A DNA stretch of 13,270 nucleotides. It comes from Euryarchaeota archaeon UBA443 (GTDB lineage: Archaea > Thermoplasmatota > Poseidoniia > Poseidoniales > Poseidoniaceae). This document shows positions 1 to 6,928 of the stretch, piece by piece; position 1 is the stretch's first letter; each line of letters opens with the position of its first letter. The notes beneath the pieces are model-generated. The model was not told where the DNA came from and searched no databases. It saw only the letters and a list, made by a program, of their open reading frames with translations. The stretch spans positions 1 through 13,270 of the forward strand of contig DAKS01000044.1 in NCBI GenBank assembly GCA_002499195.1. The letters are read 5' to 3'. The position numbers were made by a program, and so were the translations under genes.

Positions 1-62
1 GGCATTGGTGGCATAGGTGGCATAGCAGGGGGTGCTTCTGTGTTCGTATCTTCGTCTGTCAT
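1..62 (-). CDS. 5' end of an unidentified gene with a Pro/Met-rich N-terminus (partial)
   Basis: An ATG on the minus strand at 62-60 opens a frame that runs off the left edge. The visible 20 residues begin MTDEDTNTEAPPAMPPMPPM: an acidic start followed by a Pro-Met repeat encoded by a 9-base periodic DNA repeat. A GGAG ribosome site lies at 74-71, eight bases upstream, which supports the start. The gene is divergent from the GPN GTPase, sharing the 63-191 intergenic region. Acidic plus Pro/Met-rich N-termini are often cytoplasmic tails of small membrane or zinc-ribbon proteins, but nothing visible here identifies the family, so I give no function. Confidence 0.6.
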   Translation of the reverse strand, partial: MTDEDTNTEAPPAMPPMPPM

Positions 63-179
63 TTTCTCTACTCCACACACAATGTGCATCCTTCCCATTG
101 CTGTCTAGCACATAACCGTTCTGTTGGTTAGTTTTGCTATTTTGTGATGTTTTGGCGCTTAGTTCATGTATGTTGGGTT

Positions 180-184
180 GGAGG
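180..184 (+). promoter_or_regulatory. Ribosome binding site of the GPN GTPase
   Basis: GGAGG lies seven bases before the ATG at 192. It favours that start over the in-frame ATG at 144, whose extra 16 residues (rich in Trp, Val and Cys) do not resemble the family. Confidence 0.65.
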
Positions 185-191
185 ACAAATC

Positions 192-1025
192 ATGGTCGGA
201 CAAGATAGTGGTACACCCCCGGTGTTGTTTGTTGTTGGAACTGCTGGTGCAGGTAAATCGTCTTTAGTGACTTCATTTCAACGCTGGTCTCGCTTCCTTG
301 AAACCGATGTTATTGCCGTGAACCTTGATCCTGGCGCAGAGCGAGTTCACTATGATGCAGAATTCGATGTGCGTGATTTAATTTCGCTTACTGAAGTCAT
401 GACAGAATACGACCTCGGTCCAAACGGTGCACAAATTCTCGCAGCCGATCTCCTCGCTTCACAGGCAGGAGATGTTGCTGAACAACTTCATTCATTAACA
501 GGAGAAATGATGATCGTTGACACCCCTGGACAAGTCGAGTTGTTTGCTTTCCGTGAAGCGAGCAATCACCTTATCGAAGTTCTTGGTCGAGACCAGTCAG
601 CAATTATTTACTTGTTTGACCCAATGCTATCTAGGTCTCCTTCAGGTTTCGTTTCACAGATGCTTCTTTCTTCGATTGTTGAATTCCGTCTCGGACTTCC
701 GACCAAGAACTTTTTATCGAAAAGTGATCTTCTTGATCCGGATGAATTGGAGAAAATTCTCGAATGGTCTGAAAGACTTGAGATTCTTGAAATGGCGCTT
801 TATGATGAAGCAGGTGGTCAGAGAACTGAATTCGCAATCAACCAACTTCGTTTGATGCAACAATTCGCTCAAAGTCCAGGTTTAACACCTCTATCAAGCG
901 AACTTGAGGAGGGTCTAGCCGATATTCTCACCTTTGCTCAGGCGATGTTTGGAGGCATGAACGATGCTCGCGACGGATTTGCAAGCGATATCGAACATGA
1001 GAAGGATATGGACGATTTCTTTTGA
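192..1025 (+). CDS. GPN-loop GTPase
   Basis: A 277-residue P-loop GTPase of the GPN family (archaeal PAB0955 type, related to eukaryotic GPN1-3/Npa3, which help assemble or import RNA polymerase). The family acts as dimers in the cytoplasm. Visible motifs from the ATG at 192: P-loop GTAGAGKSS (16-24), the diagnostic Gly-Pro-Asn insertion in DLGPNGA (76-78), DTPGQ switch II (110-114), and a G4-like SKSD (176-179) in place of canonical NKxD/TKxD. The length is slightly above the usual ~250, with an acidic tail ending DMDDFF. The start was chosen for its GGAGG site. Ornithine carbamoyltransferase follows after 34 bases on the same strand. Family assignment is secure. A role with archaeal RNA polymerase is extrapolated from eukaryotes. 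Confidence 0.93.
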   Translation: MVGQDSGTPPVLFVVGTAGAGKSSLVTSFQRWSRFLETDVIAVNLDPGAERVHYDAEFDVRDLISLTEVMTEYDLGPNGAQILAADLLASQAGDVAEQLHSLTGEMMIVDTPGQVELFAFREASNHLIEVLGRDQSAIIYLFDPMLSRSPSGFVSQMLLSSIVEFRLGLPTKNFLSKSDLLDPDELEKILEWSERLEILEMALYDEAGGQRTEFAINQLRLMQQFAQSPGLTPLSSELEEGLADILTFAQAMFGGMNDARDGFASDIEHEKDMDDFF

Positions 1026-1059
1026 AAAACATTGTAATCTGTCTCGTTGACCACGGCCC

Positions 1060-2028
1060 ATGGTCAATCACTTACTTGCCATCGATGACGTAAAAGACGA
1101 CTTCCAACAAATTCTCACTTGGGCGATTGAGTTTAAGCGATTATGGAAACAGGGCGATGAAGTGGCTCTCAACTTTATGCCACTAGATACAATGACGATA
1201 GGATCAATCTATGAAAAACCGTCCACTCGAACCCGCGTTTCCTTTGAGGTGGGGATTCACCGCCTTGGCGGTAATGCGTTGACATTACTCAAGAATGATA
1301 TTCAATTGGGCAAGTCAGAGACCGTTGGTGATACTTCGCAGGTATTATCACGCTTTTTGGGTGGGATGACTTATCGTTGCTTCGGCCATGAAGATGTTGA
1401 GGAACTTGCAAAATATGCTGAAGTTCCAGTGCTCAATGCACTGTCTGCCAAACATCATCCTTGTCAAGCAGCAGCTGATTTGATGACTGTTATGGAACAC
1501 TTCGATAATCGAGATGAATTAGTTGTATCATGGGTTGGAGATGGAAACAATGTCCTTCACGATTTAATGCTCGCATGTGCAATGCTAGGAATAGACTTCA
1601 GATATGCAGTTCCAGAAGGTTATGAGCCAGCCGAGGATGTTGTTGAACGTTCTCAATCCTATGCTGATGAACATGGCTCTGAATTGACTAGAACAGTTGA
1701 TCCAAAGGAGGCTGTTAAAGGAGCACATGTGGTCTATACTGACGTTTTTATCTCGATGGGAGAAGAACACTTGGAAGACAAAATGAAGTCGTTTGAAGGA
1801 TACCAGGTAAACCAAGACATGGTATCAGGAATGGACGATGATTGGAAATTCATGCATTGTCTACCAGCACATCGTGGTGATGAGGTCACTGACTGGGTCA
1901 TGGATCATGAACATTCTATCGTCTTTGATCAAGCTGAAAACAGAATGTGGGCTCAAATGTCACTTTTGTGCTATCTCATTTCACCTGAAGCATGGGATGC
2001 AATGGGTGAATTCATGGGACTTGTCTAG
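1060..2028 (+). CDS. argF: Ornithine carbamoyltransferase
   Basis: Cytoplasmic enzyme joining carbamoyl phosphate and ornithine to give citrulline in arginine synthesis. The 322 residues are close to the usual length. Visible landmarks in order: the carbamoyl-phosphate loop STRTR (55-59), HPCQ (133-136), WVGDGNNV (158-165), YTDVFISMGEE (226-236; ornithine loop SMG), HCLPAHRG (266-273) with the catalytic Cys, and ENRMWAQMSLL near the end. SMG, HCLP and the ornithine-type HPCQ context separate it from aspartate carbamoyltransferase. A catabolic role (arginine deiminase pathway) cannot be excluded from sequence. No Shine-Dalgarno precedes the ATG and a stop lies four codons upstream in frame, so the start is fairly fixed. 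No other arginine genes are adjacent. Its TAG stop sits inside the CTAG that also terminates the facing prenyltransferase gene. Confidence 0.95.
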   Translation: MVNHLLAIDDVKDDFQQILTWAIEFKRLWKQGDEVALNFMPLDTMTIGSIYEKPSTRTRVSFEVGIHRLGGNALTLLKNDIQLGKSETVGDTSQVLSRFLGGMTYRCFGHEDVEELAKYAEVPVLNALSAKHHPCQAAADLMTVMEHFDNRDELVVSWVGDGNNVLHDLMLACAMLGIDFRYAVPEGYEPAEDVVERSQSYADEHGSELTRTVDPKEAVKGAHVVYTDVFISMGEEHLEDKMKSFEGYQVNQDMVSGMDDDWKFMHCLPAHRGDEVTDWVMDHEHSIVFDQAENRMWAQMSLLCYLISPEAWDAMGEFMGLV

Positions 2029-2894
2029 AGAAGAATCGTGATGATAAAGCCAGCGAGCCCTAGAAGCATAGCGATACGAAGACGTGTTGCAGCAACGTAA
2101 TCTTCTCCTTTCCACATCGGTCCATTCAAACTCATCAAAATGAAGATTGCAGGTGTCTGAAGCAATAATTGTCCAAACAAGAATGGACCTTGCCAATAAG
2201 GGATGTAAAGAAACACAATTCCAACTAGGGTCAGAACATAAGCCACCATCCTGCTGTTTTCCTTTCCAATTTTCATCGGAAGTGTGTTCCGGAAATCACC
2301 ATCTGCTTCCATGTCTTGACAGTCCTTGATGATCTCACGAGCGAGATTTACAAAGAAAACAACTCCTGCAACATACCAGCAAAGTGCAGAATTTAATCCT
2401 TCTATAGATGATGAACCGTAAAGGACAACAGCACCAACCAATGTCGAGATTGCAACATTCCCAAACAAGCCCTTTTCCTTTGTACGAGGGCCATGATCAT
2501 AGGTGAGCATGAGAATTACTGCAAGAGCATAAATTGCTCCAGTATAGACTTGAGATCCTTCCATCAAGTACAAGCAACCTGCAAGGGATGCAACGCTTAG
2601 GAATGATAGTAATCCTATCAATAATCTCGCTTCCGATATACTGATCGAACCATTGGCAAGAGGACGACTTGGATGGGCAACCTTGTCAATTTCAACATCA
2701 CTCAAATCATTCAATGCATTACCAGCAGCCATGAAGAACAACACGGATAGTGTTGCAAGTGCGACTTCTGGATAGTTGGTTAATGACTCAAAATCGAGCA
2801 ATGCAAAGGCCGCACCAAGGGGAGTAGCAATCAGTGCCAAGCCAAGATTCTTAACTCGCATCAATTGAATCGATGCGACAAGTTTGTTGGCCAT
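2025..2894 (-). CDS. UbiA-family prenyltransferase, probable digeranylgeranylglyceryl phosphate synthase
   Basis: An integral membrane enzyme of 289 residues. Archaeal members add the second geranylgeranyl chain to geranylgeranylglyceryl phosphate, a committed step of ether-lipid synthesis. The first Asp motif is NDLSDVEID (62-70), followed by HPSRPLANG (74-82). The second Asp motif region is REIIKDCQDMEADGD (186-200), followed by NTLP. These bind prenyl diphosphate through Mg2+. About eight or nine hydrophobic segments surround them. The REIIKD/DMEADGD wording and length fit the archaeal lipid enzyme better than quinone or heme prenyltransferases, but substrate is inferred. ATG 2894 is preferred: the frame extends to a TTG at 2960, but that extension is charged and would overlap the upstream gene. 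No strong ribosome site is seen. A 5-bp hairpin sits just before the start codon. Confidence 0.87.
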   Translation of the reverse strand: MANKLVASIQLMRVKNLGLALIATPLGAAFALLDFESLTNYPEVALATLSVLFFMAAGNALNDLSDVEIDKVAHPSRPLANGSISISEARLLIGLLSFLSVASLAGCLYLMEGSQVYTGAIYALAVILMLTYDHGPRTKEKGLFGNVAISTLVGAVVLYGSSSIEGLNSALCWYVAGVVFFVNLAREIIKDCQDMEADGDFRNTLPMKIGKENSRMVAYVLTLVGIVFLYIPYWQGPFLFGQLLLQTPAIFILMSLNGPMWKGEDYVAATRLRIAMLLGLAGFIITILL

Positions 2895-2897
2895 AGT

Positions 2898-2912
2898 ACG
2901 CCCAAAAGGCGT
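2898..2912 (-). repeat. Small hairpin just before the prenyltransferase start
   Basis: ACGCC at 2898-2902 pairs perfectly with GGCGT at 2908-2912 across a five-base loop. In the minus-strand transcript it ends three bases before the ATG at 2894, where a ribosome site would normally be. It could affect initiation, or be chance, since a 5-bp stem is not rare. Confidence 0.35.
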
Positions 2913-2932
2913 CAACACTTGTTCCTTTTCTT

Positions 2933-3172
2933 TCAGGCGGTAGCGCGAGCCCAAACACAAACACGCATACGGAATCCGCCAATGTCGGTATTTTCATCGA
3001 ATCCAACTTTGATGAATCGACGATCTCTTGCAAGAACATTTCCTAGTTGATTCATGGTTGCACCCCATCGGAAACGTTGGTTAACATGGTCCAATATATC
3101 GGTGGTATTTGCCTCTTCAACAGATTCAAGGTATTCTTCGATAGCATCTCTCAAACGCTTGGTTCTGGACAT
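2933..3172 (-). CDS. Small winged-helix-like protein
   Basis: A 79-residue basic protein starting MSRTKRLRDAIEEYLES. Residues 5-55 look like a winged helix-turn-helix: a first helix RLRDAIEEYLESV, then TTDILDHVNQRF, then a recognition-like helix TMNQLGNVLARD, then a beta wing RRFIKVGF (52-58) and GGFRMRVCVWA. Such small wHTH proteins usually bind DNA or serve as subunits in information-processing complexes. I do not recognise the exact family. The start is well supported: GAGGTGA at 3185-3179 lies six bases before the ATG, inside the end of the upstream ORF, and TGATG couples the two genes. The prenyltransferase starts 38 bases downstream, so the three may be co-transcribed. Confidence 0.75.
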   Translation of the reverse strand: MSRTKRLRDAIEEYLESVEEANTTDILDHVNQRFRWGATMNQLGNVLARDRRFIKVGFDENTDIGGFRMRVCVWARATA

Positions 3173-3411
3173 CAGGCTTCACCTCGGATTCCAGCTCGCT
3201 TGATGAGATGTAGGATGCTTGCAGTGAAATTAGAAGATGTCGCTTGTCCGGGTTGGTGCCATGGAGTCCATGTCATCTCTTTGCTTCGATCAGGTAGTTT
3301 CCCACTTGCAGAAGCGTACACTGTGGTTGTTCGGTGGTACCAGAGCGGTTCCTCAGTACCGTTTTGCGTTGCTGTTAGGTCAGCAAAGTTTGTTGGAACG
3401 TTGTTGTTCAT
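3172..3411 (-). CDS. Small uncharacterised protein
   Basis: A 79-residue frame starting MNNNVPTNFADLTATQNGTE, with no signal peptide or membrane segment. The middle is rich in Thr, Ser and Trp (PLWYHRTTTVYASASGKLP and MTWTPWHQPG). The C-terminus is a short amphipathic stretch, SILHLIKRAGIRGEA. I do not recognise it. Support for it being a gene: its TGA overlaps the next gene's ATG (TGATG), the ribosome site of that gene lies within its last codons, and a TATA-like box is centred 27 bases before its ATG, which fits a leaderless start. A plus-strand frame at 3047-3445 overlaps it but lacks comparable support. Confidence 0.58.
   Translation of the reverse strand: MNNNVPTNFADLTATQNGTEEPLWYHRTTTVYASASGKLPDRSKEMTWTPWHQPGQATSSNFTASILHLIKRAGIRGEA
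3179..3185 (-). promoter_or_regulatory. Ribosome binding site of the winged-helix gene
   Basis: GAGGTGA read on the minus strand, six bases before the ATG at 3172. It is a strong match to the complement of the 16S rRNA 3' end and lies inside the preceding frame, suggesting translational coupling. Confidence 0.7.
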
Positions 3412-3431
3412 GAAGCAAGATTCAGAGGCGG

Positions 3432-3445
3432 CCGTATATCAATAG
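3432..3445 (-). promoter_or_regulatory. TATA-like promoter of the 3411-2025 gene group
   Basis: CTATTGATATACGG on the minus strand contains a TATA-like core centred near 3438, 27 bases before the ATG at 3411. The spacing matches an archaeal promoter driving a leaderless transcript. No gene was found in 3412-3591, which holds this element, two copies of a 15-base motif and the tRNA promoter. Confidence 0.45.
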
Positions 3446-3462
3446 AAAAACGAGAGGTAAGT

Positions 3463-3534
3463 GAAAAGTGAAAGTAAAATTGGCGAGTAGTAAACTGTTT
3501 GTCCCGGATTGCTAAAAACGAAAAGTGAACGTAA
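3463..3534 (+). repeat. Direct repeat pair, 15-base motif
   Basis: GAAAAGTGAAAGTAA at 3463-3477 recurs as GAAAAGTGAACGTAA at 3520-3534, 14 of 15 bases identical and 57 bases apart. Both copies lie in the gene-free stretch between the small-protein operon promoter and the tRNA promoter. They might be a duplicated protein-binding site, or chance similarity in A-rich DNA. Confidence 0.35.
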
Positions 3535-3556
3535 CATCATCTCTCAATGTCGCCAT

Positions 3557-3567
3557 TTCTAAATACA
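3557..3567 (+). promoter_or_regulatory. TATA-like promoter of tRNA-Glu
   Basis: TTCTAAATACA is centred about 29 bases before the first base of the tRNA at 3592, the usual distance for an archaeal TATA box to a transcript that begins near the mature 5' end. Confidence 0.45.
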
Positions 3568-3591
3568 GGACGATGCAGGCGAAACCACCAC

Positions 3592-3664
3592 GCTCGTATA
3601 GTGTAGTGGCCCATCATAAAGGACTCTCATTCCTTTGACCCGGGTTCAAATCCCGGTACGAGCA
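3592..3664 (+). tRNA. tRNA-Glu (anticodon CTC)
   Basis: A 73-base cloverleaf. Acceptor GCTCGTA (3592-3598) pairs with TACGAGC (3657-3663), with discriminator A at 3664. The anticodon stem AAGGA/TCCTT (3619-3623 and 3631-3635) closes the loop CTCTCAT, so the anticodon is CTC at 3626-3628 and reads GAG. The T-arm CCGGG-TTCAAAT-CCCGG spans 3640-3656. The D-stem is short (GTG with CAT). CCA is not encoded and no intron is present at the canonical site. It stands alone between two protein genes. Confidence 0.96.
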
Positions 3665-3698
3665 CTTTCATTCTGTTGCTCTATTGAATGTTCATCTC

Positions 3699-4013
3699 TC
3701 AATGACCAAGACTATTCAACACTGTGACAAACCATATAATGACTCCTACAGAGACCATGCATCCAAGGATGAAGATCGTTTTTGCTCCCCGGACCATTGC
3801 TTTCTTACCACTTTGCTTCCAACTTAGCACCAATGAGCCAGCAGCAACTGGTAAACCAAAGGCAATCATCATAATATTCCAACAAACTGGACCTATATCA
3901 ACCTCAAAGCCAATAGCGACCAACAGGAGTCCAAAAAATAAGGACATTCCAGCTCCTGATAAGAAACCACCTTGAGATTCTTCTTGTGGTTGCGATTCTT
4001 CTTTGGATTCCAT
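3699..4013 (-). CDS. Small three-helix membrane protein, unknown function
   Basis: A 104-residue protein with a hydrophilic Glu/Gln/Ser-rich tail (MESKEESQPQEESQGG) followed by three predicted membrane helices: GMSLFFGLLLVAIGF, then WNIMMIAFGLPVAAGSLVL, then TIFILGCMVSVGVIIWFV. A basic loop (WKQSGKKAMVRGAKT) lies between helices two and three, so it is probably cytoplasmic. I do not recognise the family. ATG 4013 is chosen with GAGG shortly upstream. The frame also opens at a TTG at 4031. The gene diverges from the hydrolase at 4071, and the short AT-rich gap between them carries a TATA-like element. Confidence 0.7.
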   Translation of the reverse strand: MESKEESQPQEESQGGFLSGAGMSLFFGLLLVAIGFEVDIGPVCWNIMMIAFGLPVAAGSLVLSWKQSGKKAMVRGAKTIFILGCMVSVGVIIWFVTVLNSLGH

Positions 4014-4040
4014 AACCCTCAAATGAATCAAAATTCATGA

Positions 4041-4051
4041 TAGTATTATTC
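4041..4051 (+). promoter_or_regulatory. TATA-like promoter of the hydrolase gene
   Basis: TAGTATTATTC is centred about 26 bases before the ATG at 4071, which has no Shine-Dalgarno. This fits a leaderless archaeal transcript. The same AT-rich patch may serve the divergent membrane-protein gene at 4013. Confidence 0.45.
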
Positions 4052-4070
4052 TTTCCCCTACACAATTACC

Positions 4071-5036
4071 ATGGTATTTGCAGATAGTATCCCGGTCAGA
4101 GAACTTTCTAACGAATATCGGCTCACATTTGAAACGATGAACGTTTTCGCACAGTTCATGGTCGAGCGCTTGCAGGTACAATCTCGCTCCCCATTTGAGA
4201 TTCATCATATTCTCACTGGACTTGATAAAACTCCTGAAACGCTTGTTGAGTCTGAACTGTACTTGCCCGAAGGTGAAGGGCCATTTGGATGCGTAATTGC
4301 TCTCCATGGAAGTATGGGTTGGGCATCTCATCATCAAGATCATATCAATGGATGGCTTGAGGCTGGTCTTGCGGTTTGTAAAGTGAATTCATTCATCTCA
4401 AGATCAATAGATAATACGGTTGATGATCAGCTGACCGTTACGCATGCGATGATGCTTGTAGATGCGTTTAGAACACGTTCCATTTTGGAAAAGGATACTC
4501 GGATTGGAAAGATTGGTATCTCAGGCTGGAGCCTTGGAGGGACCGTAGCATTGTACTCAGCATGGTCCCCACTTGTTGAGGTTCTTGGCACTCCATTTGA
4601 CGCTCATCTACCATTTTACCCTGCAGCACATCTACGGCCCGATGTTAAGGAATGGACAGAATCACCAAAACTAATTCTTCACGGTTCTGCGGATGATTGG
4701 ACACCCGTTCATTTCGTAGAAAGTCTAATGCCTCAACTGCCCAATGCAACCTTGAACGTCTATCCAGATGCACACCATTCGTTTGATTGTGAGCACGAGT
4801 TCAGATACCTCCCAAAGGCTGTCCATCTGAAGAAGCGAACGGTTCGAATCGACAAGAATGGATATATGTCCGGGAAATTATTCCTAGGTATTCGATTGCC
4901 TTTGAACAAACGCTGGCAACGAAGATGGGTTATTCGAATCCTGCGTAATAGAGGTGCTACTGTCGAAGGCAACCCAGAAGCTCGCACGGATGCTCTAGTT
5001 CGATCAAGAGAATTCTTCTTGCAGCATCTCTCCTAG
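4071..5036 (+). CDS. Alpha/beta hydrolase, dienelactone hydrolase-like
   Basis: A 321-residue soluble hydrolase with no signal peptide. The fold starts near residue 60 (LYLPEG...GCVIALHG, an oxyanion-hole region at 75-82). The nucleophile elbow is SGWSLGG (151-157), giving Ser154. HGSADDWTP (204-212) supplies Asp208 or Asp209. DAHHSFD (233-239) supplies the catalytic His. These match the dienelactone hydrolase family, here with Ser instead of the Cys of true dienelactone hydrolases, so an esterase or peptidase-like activity is more likely. A basic stretch after the triad (254-295, many Lys, Arg and Trp) interrupts the usual short final helix. Substrate is unknown. It is monocistronic, and the next gene faces it across 55 AT-rich bases. 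Confidence 0.85.
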   Translation: MVFADSIPVRELSNEYRLTFETMNVFAQFMVERLQVQSRSPFEIHHILTGLDKTPETLVESELYLPEGEGPFGCVIALHGSMGWASHHQDHINGWLEAGLAVCKVNSFISRSIDNTVDDQLTVTHAMMLVDAFRTRSILEKDTRIGKIGISGWSLGGTVALYSAWSPLVEVLGTPFDAHLPFYPAAHLRPDVKEWTESPKLILHGSADDWTPVHFVESLMPQLPNATLNVYPDAHHSFDCEHEFRYLPKAVHLKKRTVRIDKNGYMSGKLFLGIRLPLNKRWQRRWVIRILRNRGATVEGNPEARTDALVRSREFFLQHLS

Positions 5037-5091
5037 TCTTATTGGATAATTCTCTGAACCAATTGATTTCTAAGACTCAACAATAGATTTA

Positions 5092-6201
5092 TCAAATCCC
5101 TTGTGGAAGTGGATCTCCGTTGAGAATCGAATGAGTAATGTCGTAAGGTTTGAGGTCATATCCCCCATTGATTTCTTGTAAATTGTGGAGTAATTTTTTC
5201 TGTTTGCGACGAGATCGTGGATCGATTGCCATAACTACCAATAGGGTACGAATTGCGAATTGGAGTTGGAGCTGTGAGTATTGTTCGAGTGCTCGTTCTC
5301 CAAATCGTTCATCCAAACTCGGGTTCCATGTTTGAGTTTTCTCATCACCGTGAATGTGCTTGAATATTCTCTCAACGTTTGGATGAACATCACCATGACA
5401 GAAGATATGCTCTTCGATAGCATCTAAACAGATTTCAGTTGAATCAGTTGAGTTCATTGTAATGAATTCCACCAAATCATCCTCACGAATTGGCATTTCG
5501 CTACGTATGCGAAGTTCGCGAATAGTCGAACGCATGACTATCATGTTCCAAAATGCGAACACGGGCAATGAGGCTAACTCAAGAGCACCACGAGATACGG
5601 TACGTCCTAAGACACGAATTGCAAAACGCTTCCACATCATTTTGATAATGGCTCTCGAACCAGAGACTTTTGTTTTGAGAAAGATAGCGGCTAAGGCTAT
5701 TTGCCATCTTGCAATGTGCTTTCTCGGATTGATTCCAAAAAATTCGCCCGTGTTGTTCGGTGTTTGCAATCCAGCATTCACCAGAGCGACCATGACTTGT
5801 TCGTCAATATCTTCTCCAGATGTTGATTGTTCGTTGAGAGATGCGATGATACGTGCATTTCTCAATGAGAGAAAATACATCACTGTCAATTCGATCATGG
5901 TGATAATTATTCCAAGTACAATTATTCCTCCAACAATTGCTATACTGTCCCAGAACGGGTTGTCAAAAATCTTACCTTGGTAGGATCCTAACCATAGCGT
6001 TACCAATAGCAACATGAGGCCTGAGAGCAATCCTAACGCTCCTGCTTCAATAACGGAATAAAACTCAACTCGCTTGAGCATGCGAATACGCTCGTCTTTA
6101 GATTCAACAGGGTTGACTGAATCTATACCTTTGAAGATGTAGGATAAGGCGAGTTTGGGAAGGCCTTGTAACCCATTTAGAAGACTTCCAGGTGTTGCCA
6201 C
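5092..6201 (-). CDS. Multi-helix membrane protein, possibly LBF_2804-like
   Basis: A 369-residue membrane protein starting at GTG 6201. A stop three codons upstream limits extension, and a TATA-like box lies 28 bases before the GTG. Strong hydrophobic segments fall near 48-72 (VIEAGALGLLSGLMLLLVTL) and 84-112, with a weaker one at 205-222 (LASLPVFAFWNMIVM) and a hydrophobic patch at 315-326. The middle (176-236) is Arg/Lys-rich, with KTKVSGSRAIIKMMWKRFA and then a helix and RELRIRSE. From memory this resembles the poorly described LBF_2804 family of bacterial membrane proteins. I could not confirm this, and the biochemical role is unknown either way. The soluble C-terminal half (237-369) is acidic, then basic. 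The gene diverges from the amidotransferase. Confidence 0.72.
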   Translation of the reverse strand: MATPGSLLNGLQGLPKLALSYIFKGIDSVNPVESKDERIRMLKRVEFYSVIEAGALGLLSGLMLLLVTLWLGSYQGKIFDNPFWDSIAIVGGIIVLGIIITMIELTVMYFLSLRNARIIASLNEQSTSGEDIDEQVMVALVNAGLQTPNNTGEFFGINPRKHIARWQIALAAIFLKTKVSGSRAIIKMMWKRFAIRVLGRTVSRGALELASLPVFAFWNMIVMRSTIRELRIRSEMPIREDDLVEFITMNSTDSTEICLDAIEEHIFCHGDVHPNVERIFKHIHGDEKTQTWNPSLDERFGERALEQYSQLQLQFAIRTLLVVMAIDPRSRRKQKKLLHNLQEINGGYDLKPYDITHSILNGDPLPQGI

Positions 6202-6224
6202 AAAAATTCATTCTTAACGAAGAG

Positions 6225-6233
6225 CAATAAATG
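6225..6233 (-). promoter_or_regulatory. TATA-like promoter of the 5092-6201 membrane-protein gene
   Basis: ATTTATTGC on the minus strand is centred about 28 bases before the GTG at 6201, which lacks a Shine-Dalgarno. The arrangement suggests a leaderless transcript and supports the GTG start. Confidence 0.4.
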
Positions 6234-6280
6234 TTGTCTGTTAGAAGAATGTTCAATGGCTATCACGTTTTGAATGGAGT

Positions 6281-6919
6281 GTGCGTCTTCTTGTCGTTGA
6301 CCTTCTGGCGGAACGTGAAGCGTTCGGACGAGTCGGTGTTGGAGAAATAGTTCATCATTTCTCACCAACCGAAGTCTTCCTTTGGTCTCCACATACCCAA
6401 GACCGACTTGACTACGGCTTTGGGACGGTGGTCGAACATCCAGTCGATGCTGATGCAATCGTCATCACAGGATCTCGACGAAACGTCACGATGTGGGAAG
6501 ATTGGATGGACGATGTGGTTGAACTCATCCGTAAAACAACCGTTCCTTTGTATGGTATTTGTTTTGGTCATCAAATCATTGCCCATGCATTCGGTGGACG
6601 AGTCGAACGTGCGGATGAAGACTCGCATTTCGTTGCAGAGGTCTTCGAGCAATCAGGTGATTCAGTGATTGCATCCTTTGCGCATCAGGAACACGTTGTT
6701 GATTCTGGTGAATTGGTTGTCATTGCCTCTTCAGAGCATTGTAAAATCGCTGCTTGCAAGCACCCAACGCTTCCAATCCATACAGTGCAATACCACCCTG
6801 AGGCAGTTACCGAGGTTCTTGATGCAGCGCTGGCTTGCGGAGACATGAATCATGAAGAACGACGTGCGTACGATGACAAACGCCTTACAACAGATGTTTC
6901 AGTTGCTTTCAAATTATGA
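6281..6919 (+). CDS. Class I glutamine amidotransferase-like protein
   Basis: A 212-residue cytoplasmic protein with the class I glutaminase fold, which hydrolyses glutamine to pass ammonia to a partner. The nucleophile elbow is YGICFGHQ (91-98), giving Cys94. VQYHPE (169-174) supplies His172 and Glu174. AHQEHV (134-139) corresponds to the conserved HQ substrate region. It resembles the glutaminase half of GMP synthase, but no synthetase domain follows, and the motif is CFGH where archaeal GMP synthase subunits usually have CLGH. It may be a stand-alone member acting on other gamma-glutamyl compounds, so no symbol is given. The start is GTG 6281, with GGAG close upstream. The frame stays open back to 6245 but has no ATG or GTG there. 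It is divergent from the membrane-protein gene. Confidence 0.85.
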   Translation: MRLLVVDLLAEREAFGRVGVGEIVHHFSPTEVFLWSPHTQDRLDYGFGTVVEHPVDADAIVITGSRRNVTMWEDWMDDVVELIRKTTVPLYGICFGHQIIAHAFGGRVERADEDSHFVAEVFEQSGDSVIASFAHQEHVVDSGELVVIASSEHCKIAACKHPTLPIHTVQYHPEAVTEVLDAALACGDMNHEERRAYDDKRLTTDVSVAFKL

Positions 6920-6928
6920 CCAATGCGG

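Noticed and set aside
144..191. Upstream start for the GPN GTPase
   Set aside because: The 16 extra residues are not family-like, and GGAGG is placed correctly for the ATG at 192.
2025..2960. Longer prenyltransferase reading from 2960
   Set aside because: That start is a TTG, the added 22 residues are charged and unlike the family N-terminus, and it would overlap the end of the winged-helix gene. ATG 2894 is preferred.
3047..3445. Plus-strand open frame of 132 codons overlapping the two small minus-strand genes
   Set aside because: No ribosome site or TATA-like box is in place, its residue pattern matches no family, and the minus strand has coupled starts, a strong ribosome site and a wHTH-like protein.
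5041..5063. Inverted ATTGG/CCAAT between two convergent genes as a terminator
   Set aside because: A 5-bp arm with a 13-base AT-rich loop is expected by chance.
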